Shown: positions 53,098-61,461 of the stretch, piece by piece
Numbering within the stretch: the first letter of the stretch is position 1
Layout: every line of letters begins with the position of its first letter
DNA from: Terriglobia bacterium
GTDB lineage: Bacteria > Acidobacteriota > Terriglobia > Terriglobales > Acidobacteriaceae
Direction of reading: 5' to 3'
Assembly: GCA_020073385.1 (NCBI GenBank)
Contig: JAIQFH010000001.1
Span: 1-64,000 of the forward strand
DNA: 64,000 nucleotides
Made by a program: the position numbers and the translations under genes
Notes under the pieces: generated by a model
Told to the model about the DNA's origin: nothing
Seen by the model: the letters and a program-made list of their open reading frames with translations, nothing else
The model's database searches: none

Positions 53098-53130
53098 GTG
53101 GCGGAAATCGAGTCCCACTCTCTCCGCCAC
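53098..53130 (+). other. tRNA-Ser 3'-end fragment, possible attachment-site remnant
   Basis: The bases TCGAGTCCCACTCTCTCC followed by GCCA match the T-loop and acceptor end of a bacterial tRNA-Ser, but no 5' half exists. The same stretch is bounded by GTGGCGGA and TCCGCCAC, a perfect 8-bp inverted repeat. A second copy of CTCTCCGCCA is at 52856. Such 3' tRNA ends are left by integrase-type elements. Confidence 0.5.
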
Positions 53131-53271
53131 GTTTTGAAATCACCAATGAATATGCGGGTTCCGTGATCGATTTCGTGGGATGGCTGTGGGTTGCGACCAC
53201 TCGAAAGTCGGGGTTACAGGGAATATGGCCGGTCCTGGTCCTGTGTGCCGAAGGTATGCCTGTTGCAGAGT

Positions 53272-54072
53272 TTATTTGGCCTGCGAGCGCGCGTGTTGCA
53301 CCATTTCCACCAAGACTTTTCGAGTCTCCGATGCATTGCGTACCTCGTTTGGGAAGGCGATGCGGGCACCACGCATACCATTAGCGGTCTTCAAGCGAAC
53401 ATGAAAACCGAGCCGATCGACGGCTGTCATCATCGCTTCCATTGATTCTATCCGAGCATTGGTCCGGGCAAGCAAGACGAGTGCATCCTTGTGGTCGGCG
53501 TTCATGTGTTGAATGATTCCCGCCATTGAGTCTGCGAGAGGGTCGGGTTGGCTGCGGTCGTAATCGGAGGCTGATACCCAGCCCATCACTCCAAAACCGC
53601 CTACGTAGTACACGTCAATGACGTCCATGCGGTGGAACGAAAAGTCTTCAAAATCTACCCAGTACTTGCTGTTGGCATGACGCGACAGGTAAAGCTCACG
53701 CGCCTGGGCCAACTCGGTGTTCGGTACCGGCAGAACATTTCCCACCAGGGTGACCCTCGATGCGCCGAGCGGTTCGCCGTCGGTGTCAGGCTGGGTGACC
53801 AGCAAACTGGCGCGAGCGTCGGCCTGCAGGTTCTGCGTGTGCATGGCCATGCTGCTGATCAAGAAGATAGGACGGCCGTGATCGTCGAGCCCGTAGGGCA
53901 TCACCGACCCGAACGGGAACCCTGGCTGTTTTCTGGACATGGTGGAGAAGCTGCCCGTGCGGATCAAATACATTAATGTCCGCGCTCGCTCCGCGAATGA
54001 AGGCTCGGGGACGGGAGGCTGGTCACTTGCAGGCCCAGGCCCCGCATGTTTTCTGCCGGATGGAGTTGTCAT
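53272..54072 (-). CDS. HugZ-like pyridoxamine 5'-phosphate oxidase-fold protein
   Basis: 266 residues. Split-barrel segment 'SFSTMSRKQPGFPFGSVMPY', 'LQADARASLLVTQ' and 'VYYVGGFGVMGWVSASDY', then a C-terminal DUF2470-like domain 'GIIQHMNADHKDALVLLAR'. The family includes haem-degrading HugZ and related flavin/haem-binding proteins. Metal-binding His residues in 'HMNADHKD' are as in the family. It follows the ParB-like gene by 15 bp. The role may be haem or flavin handling. Confidence 0.85.
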   Translation of the reverse strand: MTTPSGRKHAGPGPASDQPPVPEPSFAERARTLMYLIRTGSFSTMSRKQPGFPFGSVMPYGLDDHGRPIFLISSMAMHTQNLQADARASLLVTQPDTDGEPLGASRVTLVGNVLPVPNTELAQARELYLSRHANSKYWVDFEDFSFHRMDVIDVYYVGGFGVMGWVSASDYDRSQPDPLADSMAGIIQHMNADHKDALVLLARTNARIESMEAMMTAVDRLGFHVRLKTANGMRGARIAFPNEVRNASETRKVLVEMVQHARSQAK

Positions 54073-54087
54073 TCGTGGGCTTCTTTC

Positions 54088-55050
54088 CTAAGTTTCCTCG
54101 TCGGGCGGACCTGCTGCACCAGCTAGGTCCTGAGGCCTGATCTTCTCGACATTGAACTTCACTACGCGCTCGCGCATTGTTTTCAGAACATCTTCGAGGG
54201 GCGGAGGCTCGCCCTTTATCCATCGCAGCGGGTTGATGCGCGCGACCACGAACGATCGTAAATACGGACTCACCAATCCGCGTTCCTTTAACTTTTTGAC
54301 CACCGCGGTGACCTTTTCCTCTAGGTCGAGCACCATCGTGGCCCGCTTCTCGTGCTGCTTGAGAGCAGAGCGCAACGGCTCGTCGCTGAATTCCTCGAGG
54401 CGCCGGAGGATCGGATGGTAAGCACCTCCCCCGAAGCGCGGGACTTGTTCATAGCACATACCCAAAGTGACGAGTGCGGCCTGATCGAGATAGAAGGCAA
54501 ATCCGGATTCCGGTCGTGAGCCATCCTCGGCGACCAAGCCACGATAGATCCGTATGACTTCCAGCGAGCGCTCTTTGAGGTTATGTGCTTTCTCGGTATT
54601 CAGTGCCAGGATCTGCCATGCGATCTCGCGTTCCGGGATGACAAGAGCTGTGATGGACTTGGCACCGAGGCGGCGCATGGCCTCGAGACGATGCCGTCCG
54701 TTCGGGGTCCAAAAGCCGCCCTCAGGCGCGAGGACTGCGATCAGTGGGTCGAGAAAATATCCGGTCTTATTGATCACGTCCGCCAGACGCTTGTGGTGAG
54801 CGTCCGAGAGATCGCGCTGAAACGGAGTCGGCTCGATCTTGTCGATGGGAAGAATGGAAAGCAGCGTGGCATGACCGCCAAGGGGCTCTTTGTACAGACC
54901 GATGACGCAGCCGCCAGCCTTCTCGACTGCTTCCGTGGCTTCTACGGCCAATTTGTCTGACGGATCTAACTTGCACTGTGCTGGCTCGAGGCCCTTGCTG
55001 CCGGGCTTGGCTTTGCGAGGACGTCGCCGGGCAGGTGCGCGCTTTGCCAT
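54088..55050 (-). CDS. ParB-like nuclease-domain protein, orphan
   Basis: 320 residues. ParB N-terminal domain: 'LSILPIDKIEPTPFQRDLSD', 'GYFLDPLIAVLAPEGGFWTP' and 'NGRHRLEAMRRLGAKSITAL' (the CTP/DNA-binding GRHR-type box). The rest lacks a clear central HTH of chromosomal ParB. The N-terminus is rich in Lys, Arg and Pro. No ParA is near. It may be a partition relative or a nucleotide-binding regulator. It is followed by the HugZ-like gene. Confidence 0.82.
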   Translation of the reverse strand: MAKRAPARRRPRKAKPGSKGLEPAQCKLDPSDKLAVEATEAVEKAGGCVIGLYKEPLGGHATLLSILPIDKIEPTPFQRDLSDAHHKRLADVINKTGYFLDPLIAVLAPEGGFWTPNGRHRLEAMRRLGAKSITALVIPEREIAWQILALNTEKAHNLKERSLEVIRIYRGLVAEDGSRPESGFAFYLDQAALVTLGMCYEQVPRFGGGAYHPILRRLEEFSDEPLRSALKQHEKRATMVLDLEEKVTAVVKKLKERGLVSPYLRSFVVARINPLRWIKGEPPPLEDVLKTMRERVVKFNVEKIRPQDLAGAAGPPDEET

Positions 55051-55100
55051 GTAGAGACTCTACCTCAATCTGGGCGGGCGTTGCTTTGAGAAGACCAGCC

Positions 55101-55487
55101 TCACTGTTCTGCCATCTCGACAGTGGGGACCATGTGCCAGCCAAAGCGAGGGACTTCGCCAAGAGTGCAACGTACGCAGAGCATGGGCTGAGCCGGTCTC
55201 CGCCGAGAAGCAGAATTGCATGGCTCGTTCCCGTTGAGGCCCGTTTTGATCGTCCTGCCAGTCAACTGCTGGTAGGTTGGGTTGTAGATAAGATTCTGAT
55301 TGACAGCCCAATTGGCGACGTAGAGATTTCCTTTGGCATCCACCGCCAGTCCCCTGGGCTGACTCAGAGGAGGGGTAGCTGCGAAGCTGGCCGATGCGAG
55401 AACGACAAGGCAAAGCTGGATGCAGGCAGTCATTTGGTTGCGCTTGCGGACGACCTTGTAGTGGAAACTGGGGCTAGCGATGTTCAC
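55101..55487 (-). CDS. Exported NHL-repeat protein, truncated
   Basis: 128 residues. The GTG start has AAGGAGA ahead. A signal peptide ('MTACIQLCLVVLASASFAA') leads to one clear NHL/SMP-30-type blade ('SQPRGLAVDAKGNLYVANWA'), after which the reading becomes low-complexity basic and ends. A full propeller would need five to six more blades, so the gene is probably broken early; the second half of the frame reads like non-coding DNA. Confidence 0.5.
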   Translation of the reverse strand: MNIASPSFHYKVVRKRNQMTACIQLCLVVLASASFAATPPLSQPRGLAVDAKGNLYVANWAVNQNLIYNPTYQQLTGRTIKTGLNGNEPCNSASRRRPAQPMLCVRCTLGEVPRFGWHMVPTVEMAEQ

Positions 55488-55767
55488 GTGATGTCTCCTT
55501 CGAGGCCAACGAAATGGCCCGTGCCGATTTGCTGCTCACTCGTAATAGCGACGTTTTGACGGGGATTCCCTCAAAAATTCTTGGGAAAGGTTCTGAAAGG
55601 GCAGGCTGCCTCCGCCGCGGGAATGGTTCTGCGCATACTTATGGTGTCCCCACGAAGTGGTGACTCACGAAGCTCGCGTCGAAATTTCTACGATTAAACG
55701 CCGCGGAGCAAGCAAAGTGCGGATAGCGAGTTGCTTCCACAGTTCACAGGCAACACAGCAACCGGCT

Positions 55768-56910
55768 CTACTGCGGCTGAGAATCAGGAGACGCAGGAGA
55801 TTCGACAGCGGTGCGGAGCGCGCGCACTCGTTGCAGTAAAGTGCTCGCCTCACCTTTGAATGGTCCGGGAAGTGCAGTGGCACCTTCCAATTCAGCTTCC
55901 GCATTTTTCAAATCGGCCTTTTGCAGGTAAGCCTTGGCGAGGTAAACGTGCGCGGGCTGCGCCAGGCGTGATTTGCCGTCGTTCGTAACCTTGGACAACG
56001 GAGTAATGGCATCCTCGGGACGGCCAAGCATGAGCTGACACACTCCGAGGTAGAAATTTATGTTGGGAGCGTTCGGTTCTGGCTCAGCGGCGGTTCCGAG
56101 CAAGATGCCGGCATCGCGATAGTTTCCTTCGATATAGAGATTCATCGCTTGCTGGAAAGTGGAACTGCCCGAATCGTGCGCGCCTCCGCCTTGCATCGCA
56201 TTCAAGCCACGCGATGAGCTGGAAGAGGATCTAAGTCCTGAAAATGTGAATTGAGCGGGATGGACTTCCGCGAGCCGATAAAGCTCCACGGCCTGTTCAG
56301 ACGTGAGTTCGGAAGGCTTTTTCACAAGTGCGGGATGAACGTTGGGCTGCGTGACCGACTGCTCGGTGGGCGGAACTGATGCTTGCGGGGTCGGTTCTGC
56401 CTGAGCAGCTTGAGGAGGAGGCTGTCCTGCAGCTATTTCTGTTTGGTTCCTGTTGGCGGTGGAGGAAATCGACTTTTGGGAATCAGCGGGTTTTTGCGGC
56501 TGCGCAGGAATGTCAGAGCCCGGAACTGTCGATGCGTCGTGAGCCTCTTCCTTCGTGGCCACCCTCTCGCTTTTTGGGGCAATCGACGTCTGCTGTGCGA
56601 TCTGGACATTGGCGTTGATCGCCCGGTGCCTTTGCCACCGAAACACCGCAACTCCGCTAAGGATAGTCAGCGAGGTCGCTGCGACAACCGACCAATATCT
56701 CAGCCGAAAGCTGGTGCGTTCCGGCGCGAGACGAATCTGCAGGGCTTCCGCGGCCACGGCGGCGCGCAGTTCCTGCAGGGCTTCGACCGCATTCAAACAT
56801 GCGGGACAATCCAGGATGTGGACCTCAAACTCATCCTGCAGCGGCTCCGCGAGTCGACCGGTGAGATAACGCTCGGCGACCTGCCCGTCGGCGATTTGCC
56901 GGCAGTTCAT
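55768..56910 (-). CDS. Anti-sigma factor (zinc-binding) with TPR domain
   Basis: 380 residues. Zinc anti-sigma motif 'HILDCPACL' (His 31, Cys 35, Cys 38), a membrane helix 'YWSVVAATSLTILSGVAVF' (~71-90), a Pro/Gln-rich stretch (~110-200) and C-terminal TPRs ('AMNLYIEGNYRDAGILLGTA', 'YLAKAYLQKADLKNAEAELE'). It follows the ECF sigma gene by 37 bp. It likely holds the sigma factor at the membrane until a signal arrives. ATG 56910 lies after GGGGG; a longer frame lacks support. Confidence 0.85.
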   Translation of the reverse strand: MNCRQIADGQVAERYLTGRLAEPLQDEFEVHILDCPACLNAVEALQELRAAVAAEALQIRLAPERTSFRLRYWSVVAATSLTILSGVAVFRWQRHRAINANVQIAQQTSIAPKSERVATKEEAHDASTVPGSDIPAQPQKPADSQKSISSTANRNQTEIAAGQPPPQAAQAEPTPQASVPPTEQSVTQPNVHPALVKKPSELTSEQAVELYRLAEVHPAQFTFSGLRSSSSSSRGLNAMQGGGAHDSGSSTFQQAMNLYIEGNYRDAGILLGTAAEPEPNAPNINFYLGVCQLMLGRPEDAITPLSKVTNDGKSRLAQPAHVYLAKAYLQKADLKNAEAELEGATALPGPFKGEASTLLQRVRALRTAVESPASPDSQPQ

Positions 56911-56947
56911 CCTCGACCCCCTGGAGTACGTGTGGTCCGAAGGGTCA

Positions 56948-57520
56948 TCATTGTGACCTGCCTTGGAACTTTTTTGTGATCTTCCTGATAAGCCGTGATT
57001 TACGGGCGCGCACGGCGTCATGGCTCAGACCGAGGCGGTCGGCCACCTCGGCTAAAGAGTGCCCATCAACCAGGGATAAAAGCAGGATCTTCTGGTCAGT
57101 GATGCTGTACTTTGCCAGTTCCTCGCGCATGAGCCTTTGGCGCTCGGAAGACTCGAATTTCTGGACGGGATCGGTGCCCTCTACGTCGATGCCATCGATA
57201 TCAACCTCGGGATGGCGAGAGCGGCTCCGCAGGTGGTTGTTGATAATGTTGCGGGCGGTGCCCTGAATGAAGGCACCGAGTTTGCCTCCGTCGCGAATCT
57301 GGCCGGCGCGGAGGGCTTTCAACACCGCGATAAGGACTTCCTGGCTGAGGTCGTTCGCGGTATCACGGTTACGTGTGCGAGCAAGGGCAATCAAAAGAAC
57401 GGCGCGCCGGTAGGTGATGATGAGTTCCTCTTCCGCCCGAGCGTCGCCACAGCGGATGCGGGTGGCGAGTAACGGTTCGATCGGAGGAAGCACCGCGGAA
57501 ACTGTGGAATCGGTAGCCAT
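56948..57520 (-). CDS. ECF-type RNA polymerase sigma factor
   Basis: 190 residues. Region 2: 'ELIITYRRAVLLIALARTRN', 'DTANDLSQEVLIAVLKALRA'; region 4: 'DQKILLLSLVDGHSLAEVAD' and 'RLGLSHDAVRARKSRLIRKI'. Typical length of ECF factors. It directs polymerase to stress promoters, with the membrane anti-sigma factor encoded downstream. A CRP-type palindrome is 168 bp upstream. Confidence 0.93.
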   Translation of the reverse strand: MATDSTVSAVLPPIEPLLATRIRCGDARAEEELIITYRRAVLLIALARTRNRDTANDLSQEVLIAVLKALRAGQIRDGGKLGAFIQGTARNIINNHLRSRSRHPEVDIDGIDVEGTDPVQKFESSERQRLMREELAKYSITDQKILLLSLVDGHSLAEVADRLGLSHDAVRARKSRLIRKITKKFQGRSQ

Positions 57521-57687
57521 CGCGATCAGGAGCGATTGGTGCTTTCAAACTGGGCTACGGCGAGCTCAACGAAATTCAGACCCCATACTGAGAGTCTGCG
57601 TCGCTGTCACTTTTGACTCGGATAGCGCCACATAGAGTTAAGCGGCACTGTACGAGAGCGATTGTATGAAAGTGGCGGAGGCAGGCA

Positions 57688-57703
57688 TGTGATCCGTGTC
57701 ACA
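57688..57703. promoter_or_regulatory. Perfect CRP-consensus palindrome
   Basis: TGTGA-TCCGTG-TCACA matches the CRP/Vfr consensus TGTGA-N6-TCACA at every fixed base. It is in the divergent gap, 100 bp from the beta-propeller gene start and 168 bp from the sigma gene start. It may control either or both. Confidence 0.6.
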
Positions 57704-57802
57704 GTCGATCGACGAGACGAACACTAGCATCATCAGAGACGACACTCGCAACCTGGAAAGTCCAATCTGCGGCGCGCTCGATCGCGCCAAAGGGAGGTTC
57801 TT

Positions 57803-59101
57803 GTGGCCGAAGCGAATAGCGGTTCCTTACTCGCCGGAGTGGTTAGACCCGTTGTTTCAAACATGATCTCCGCCCGCGGGCTCCACGTGGCCCTGCTGTT
57901 GGTTGGACTGGCGGGATGGCTGATTTTTATCCTGGCGTGCGTCGGCGGACCGGCATGGAGTCCCGACGGATCGCAGATTCTTTTTGGCTATCGAGACGTG
58001 GAGAACTCGCGAACGTCGGTCGCTTTGTATGATCGCGGGAAGGACACGATTCGCACGATCTTCTCTCAGCCGTTCGAAAAAGAAGATGAACTCATCCTGC
58101 ATCCGAGATGGGCTCGGGACGGCAAGCGAGCACTTGTCGGCATGTTTGGCAGCACTCCCGACGGCTCCGATAATAGCTGCCTACTCGTCTCAATTCCGAT
58201 TAAGTCGAAGCTTCCTCTGCAGGTCTACAACCTTGGAAAGACGGTGGGATGCGTGTACGCCTTTCCACAAATCGGGGACACGGTCTATTTTGCCGGGGAA
58301 GATCTTCGCTGGGTGGAACTGAAAAGTGGGAAATTCGACTCCCAGAAGTTCAAGGTCGACGGCAAGGACTCACCGGACGAAGAAGTCGTACTTTCAGAGG
58401 CAAGCGATCAGCTCTACTATCAGCGGAAAGTGAGGCGTCCAATCTCTGGACCTGATCCCCAGCAGAAAGATAAAGATAAAGATGAGGATGGTGAGGAAGT
58501 CGGTGTAATTCAACTGCAAGACACCAGTTTCAAGCCTTCCTTCACCTATTGGGACAGTGATCTTACCGCTTTGGGGATTGGAAGCAATGCAAGCGATACT
58601 TCGCCGATTGCTCCTGCTCCAAATCGTACCAGCGGGGCGATGATCGCGAAGGACGGAAAAGACTCTGACCGGATCCTGTTGACGGAGGAGGGGAAGGGAA
58701 TTGTTCGCGTCGTTGCGCCCGATCTGGGTGGCAAAAGCTACAGCCTCGGAAACCTGGTGTGGTCGGCGGACGGCAAAATGCTTTACGCCTCAGCGCTCAC
58801 GGCCGGAGAAGCGAAAGGAGTTTCGGATTACTGGCTGACTGAAATCCCGTTGGAGGGCGGACGAGCCCGCCTGACAAAGATTGCTTCGGTCCAACACGAG
58901 ATGGCTGGGGATTTCCTGGATACGTTTCGGTTTTCGATGAACGTGGCTTTGTCTCCTGATGGGCGCTGGATCGCTGCGACCCCGGCAGTGCTGGGCGAGA
59001 AGTTGCTGGAACAACGCGATCGAGCATTGTTTCTGATTGATGTTCGGGATCCAGCGCGAAGAGTGAAGCGGGTGCCGATTCCACGGGAACCGGCAGAGTG
59101 A
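57803..59101 (+). CDS. TolB-like beta-propeller protein, membrane-anchored
   Basis: 432 residues. One hydrophobic helix ('HVALLLVGLAGWLIFILACV', ~28-47) and PD40/TolB-like blades ('GGPAWSPDGSQILFGYRD', 'LHPRWARDGKRALVGMFG', 'GNLVWSADGKMLYASALT', 'FSMNVALSPDGRWIAATPAV'). It probably sits in the membrane with the propeller outside. A Cys at the helix end could make it a lipoprotein. GGGAGG precedes the GTG start. DUF2085 and radical SAM genes follow at 13 bp. Confidence 0.82.
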   Translation: MAEANSGSLLAGVVRPVVSNMISARGLHVALLLVGLAGWLIFILACVGGPAWSPDGSQILFGYRDVENSRTSVALYDRGKDTIRTIFSQPFEKEDELILHPRWARDGKRALVGMFGSTPDGSDNSCLLVSIPIKSKLPLQVYNLGKTVGCVYAFPQIGDTVYFAGEDLRWVELKSGKFDSQKFKVDGKDSPDEEVVLSEASDQLYYQRKVRRPISGPDPQQKDKDKDEDGEEVGVIQLQDTSFKPSFTYWDSDLTALGIGSNASDTSPIAPAPNRTSGAMIAKDGKDSDRILLTEEGKGIVRVVAPDLGGKSYSLGNLVWSADGKMLYASALTAGEAKGVSDYWLTEIPLEGGRARLTKIASVQHEMAGDFLDTFRFSMNVALSPDGRWIAATPAVLGEKLLEQRDRALFLIDVRDPARRVKRVPIPREPAE

Positions 59102-59114
59102 AGGGCATCAGTCA

Positions 59115-59666
59115 ATGAATTTCCTGCGGCAGTTTTTTTCACACATCTGTGGTCAGCAGCATTGCTGGGTTCTGGGCGGCGTGAGCTTGCCCTTTTGCCA
59201 GCGCTGCACCGGGTTATACGTAGGTGCATTCTTTGCGCTGGTGTTCGTGTTGATGTTCCGTCCTCGCCCGAGTGCATTTCTTTATTGGATCCATGGCTTA
59301 TTCATGCTGGCGATGATTCCCTTCGGATTTCATCTTGTCATGCATGGAGCAATGGCGAGGACCGTGACGGGAGTTCTCTTTGCTTTCGGACTGGTTTACT
59401 ACCTCTTGTTAAATCCGCTTACGGCCTGGCACTCGTGGAGCCGCGACTCTCGCGAGCGAACCGGCACTTATCTGCTGACGTTAGGAATAACGACGCTACT
59501 TCTTCCAATGATCGTGCCGTGGGGAGGCAGAACGTCCGCGTACGTGCTTACCGGCTTGGGAGTGCTTGGATTTGCCGGGCTCTGCTGCTGCGTTGTTGTG
59601 AATCTGGCGGTTCTGCCTTCCACCTTGTGGGCGATGCTGCGTCACTCCGCAGAGCCTTCCCGATGA
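59115..59666 (+). CDS. DUF2085 membrane protein
   Basis: 183 residues with four or five hydrophobic helices. 'SHICGQQHCWVLGGVSLPFC' and 'QRCTGLYVGAFFALVF' hold the DUF2085 signature Cys residues (FCQRCTGLYVG). Function unknown. Its stop overlaps the radical SAM start (ATGA), so they form a coupled pair. In this group DUF2085 often accompanies redox or biosynthetic genes. Confidence 0.85.
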   Translation: MNFLRQFFSHICGQQHCWVLGGVSLPFCQRCTGLYVGAFFALVFVLMFRPRPSAFLYWIHGLFMLAMIPFGFHLVMHGAMARTVTGVLFAFGLVYYLLLNPLTAWHSWSRDSRERTGTYLLTLGITTLLLPMIVPWGGRTSAYVLTGLGVLGFAGLCCCVVVNLAVLPSTLWAMLRHSAEPSR

Positions 59667-61162
59667 AGCCGCTTTTCCTTTTCGTGCGGCCTCCCCGGCC
59701 ACTGTGGCCCTTTAACGGTCCGAGTACAGCATTCTGGCCGCCTTTGGCATTCGCTTCGCTAGCGGCGGCTCTGCGCGACAGCGTTCCTGAGATGCGTGTC
59801 GCTATTCTCGATGCCCCCGCCCTGGCCATGGGATGGAACTCCCTGGCTCAGCAACTTCGGCAGATGCAACCCGATTACGTTGCGATCGGAGAAGAAGCGG
59901 TCAGCTGTGTCGAGGGACTTCGCATCGCGAAGCTGGCCAAGCAACTTGGTGCCCGAGTGATTGCGGGAGGATGCTTCTTCTCCCACGTGGCGTCGCAGGT
60001 CCTGGCTACCGGACTGATTGACGTGGTGGTGCATGGGGAAGGCGAACGCACCATCGTTGAGCTGGCGCGAGCACTGCAATCGCGGGACGCGAAAGCTCTC
60101 CGCAACGTCCGCGGAATTTCTTTTCTCGAGGGCGAGGAGGTTGTGTTTACGGGTTGGCGCGAGCTGATTGCGGACCTGGATGAGCTTCCTTTTCCTGCGT
60201 ACGACTTGCTTCCCATGAAAAAGTATGGAGGTCGCAGCCGGAACCACGAGCGCATGGCTACCATCGAACTGGGGCGCGGGTGCTCGAACGGCTGCGAGTT
60301 CTGTATTCTCTGGCGGCAGATGGGACGCTTGCACGACGAACGCCCTGTCCCTTGTCTGCGGGTGAAATCCGCCGAGCGCCTGCTGGAAGAGGCGCGCATT
60401 CTGATGGACCGATTCCAGCGCAGGTATCTGGCATGGGTGGACCCGTGCTTCAACGCCGATCCGCAGGCCGCTGCTCAGTTCGCAGATCTCATGCTGAAGG
60501 AAGACCGGCGAATTGGGCAGAGTGCATGGGTCCGAGCCGATCACCTGCTTCGCGATGATGCCTCTGGAGCGCTGGGAGTGTGCGTGGAATCCGGATGGAA
60601 TGAGGCGTATCTCGGACTCGAAAGACTGGAGCGCTCGGAACTTGGCCAACTCCATAAAGGAAATCTTCACGGTGAGGCTGAACGGGCGCTTCAGACTCTG
60701 GACAGAAAGTATCCGAAAGTGGTGACCGTCGGGAGTTTTATCTACGGCTTTCCCTGGGAAACGCCGGAGAGCGTGCGGTGGCTTTTTCGTAGGGCTAAGC
60801 GATTGCCGCTCGATGTGCTGTTCTTCATTCCGCTCACACCGTTGCCTGGGACGCCTTACTGGCGTCCAGAAATGTGGGATCCAACCGGGGAGAGATTCCG
60901 TTCATTCGATTTCCTGCCGAGGGTAGGGCTTGGGGGTTCCCTTGCTGAACTCTCGAAGGAGATTGTGAAGGGGTATCTCTTTTGCTGGCCGGCAGAGCGG
61001 GTGCGCCGAACGCTAAGAGGACTTCTGGCGCGGGATGGCCGCCGGCGCCGCATCACCCGGCAAATTCTTTGGCGAGGTGCCCCGTTGCTGCTCTCCGGGA
61101 TCCTTGAGCGAAGCCAAGGAAATCGTGGCGGAATGCTTTACCCGACCTGGTATGAAAGCTGA
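59663..61162 (+). CDS. B12-binding-domain radical SAM protein
   Basis: 499 residues. N-terminal cobalamin-binding-like domain ('AFASLAAALRDSVPEMRVAI', 'PDYVAIGEEAVSCVEGLRIA', 'AGGCFFSHVAS', 'VHGEGERTIVELARAL'), then radical SAM with 'ELGRGCSNGCEFCILW' (C-x3-C-x2-C). The C-terminal part has 'YGFPWETPESVRWLFRRAKR'. Such proteins do methylations or rearrangements in hopanoid, bacteriochlorophyll or natural-product pathways. The substrate is unknown. The next gene is on the other strand 299 bp away. Confidence 0.88.
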   Translation: MKPLFLFVRPPRPLWPFNGPSTAFWPPLAFASLAAALRDSVPEMRVAILDAPALAMGWNSLAQQLRQMQPDYVAIGEEAVSCVEGLRIAKLAKQLGARVIAGGCFFSHVASQVLATGLIDVVVHGEGERTIVELARALQSRDAKALRNVRGISFLEGEEVVFTGWRELIADLDELPFPAYDLLPMKKYGGRSRNHERMATIELGRGCSNGCEFCILWRQMGRLHDERPVPCLRVKSAERLLEEARILMDRFQRRYLAWVDPCFNADPQAAAQFADLMLKEDRRIGQSAWVRADHLLRDDASGALGVCVESGWNEAYLGLERLERSELGQLHKGNLHGEAERALQTLDRKYPKVVTVGSFIYGFPWETPESVRWLFRRAKRLPLDVLFFIPLTPLPGTPYWRPEMWDPTGERFRSFDFLPRVGLGGSLAELSKEIVKGYLFCWPAERVRRTLRGLLARDGRRRRITRQILWRGAPLLLSGILERSQGNRGGMLYPTWYES

Positions 61163-61461
61163 GTGTGGTCGACGGCGTCTCACTTCCGCGCAAACTCTGG
61201 AGACTCGCTCCTCGTTGGCTCTCCGGATGTAGGCTGTGAGTTAGCGCGTAATTTTCGCGTGCTGGTATGGTGGTGACGATTGCGGAAGTGGGCTTAGTTC
61301 ATATATAAGTTCACAATTTGTCGGCGTAATTTCAAGCTACCTCACAATGAACTGCAATAGTAGACCGCTCGTTTCCGTCAGCGGTGAAGCCCTGCCCTTC
61401 CAAACCATTCTAGACAGTTACCGATCTTCTCTCGGCTTCTTGCTGAGCCTGCCGAAATACT

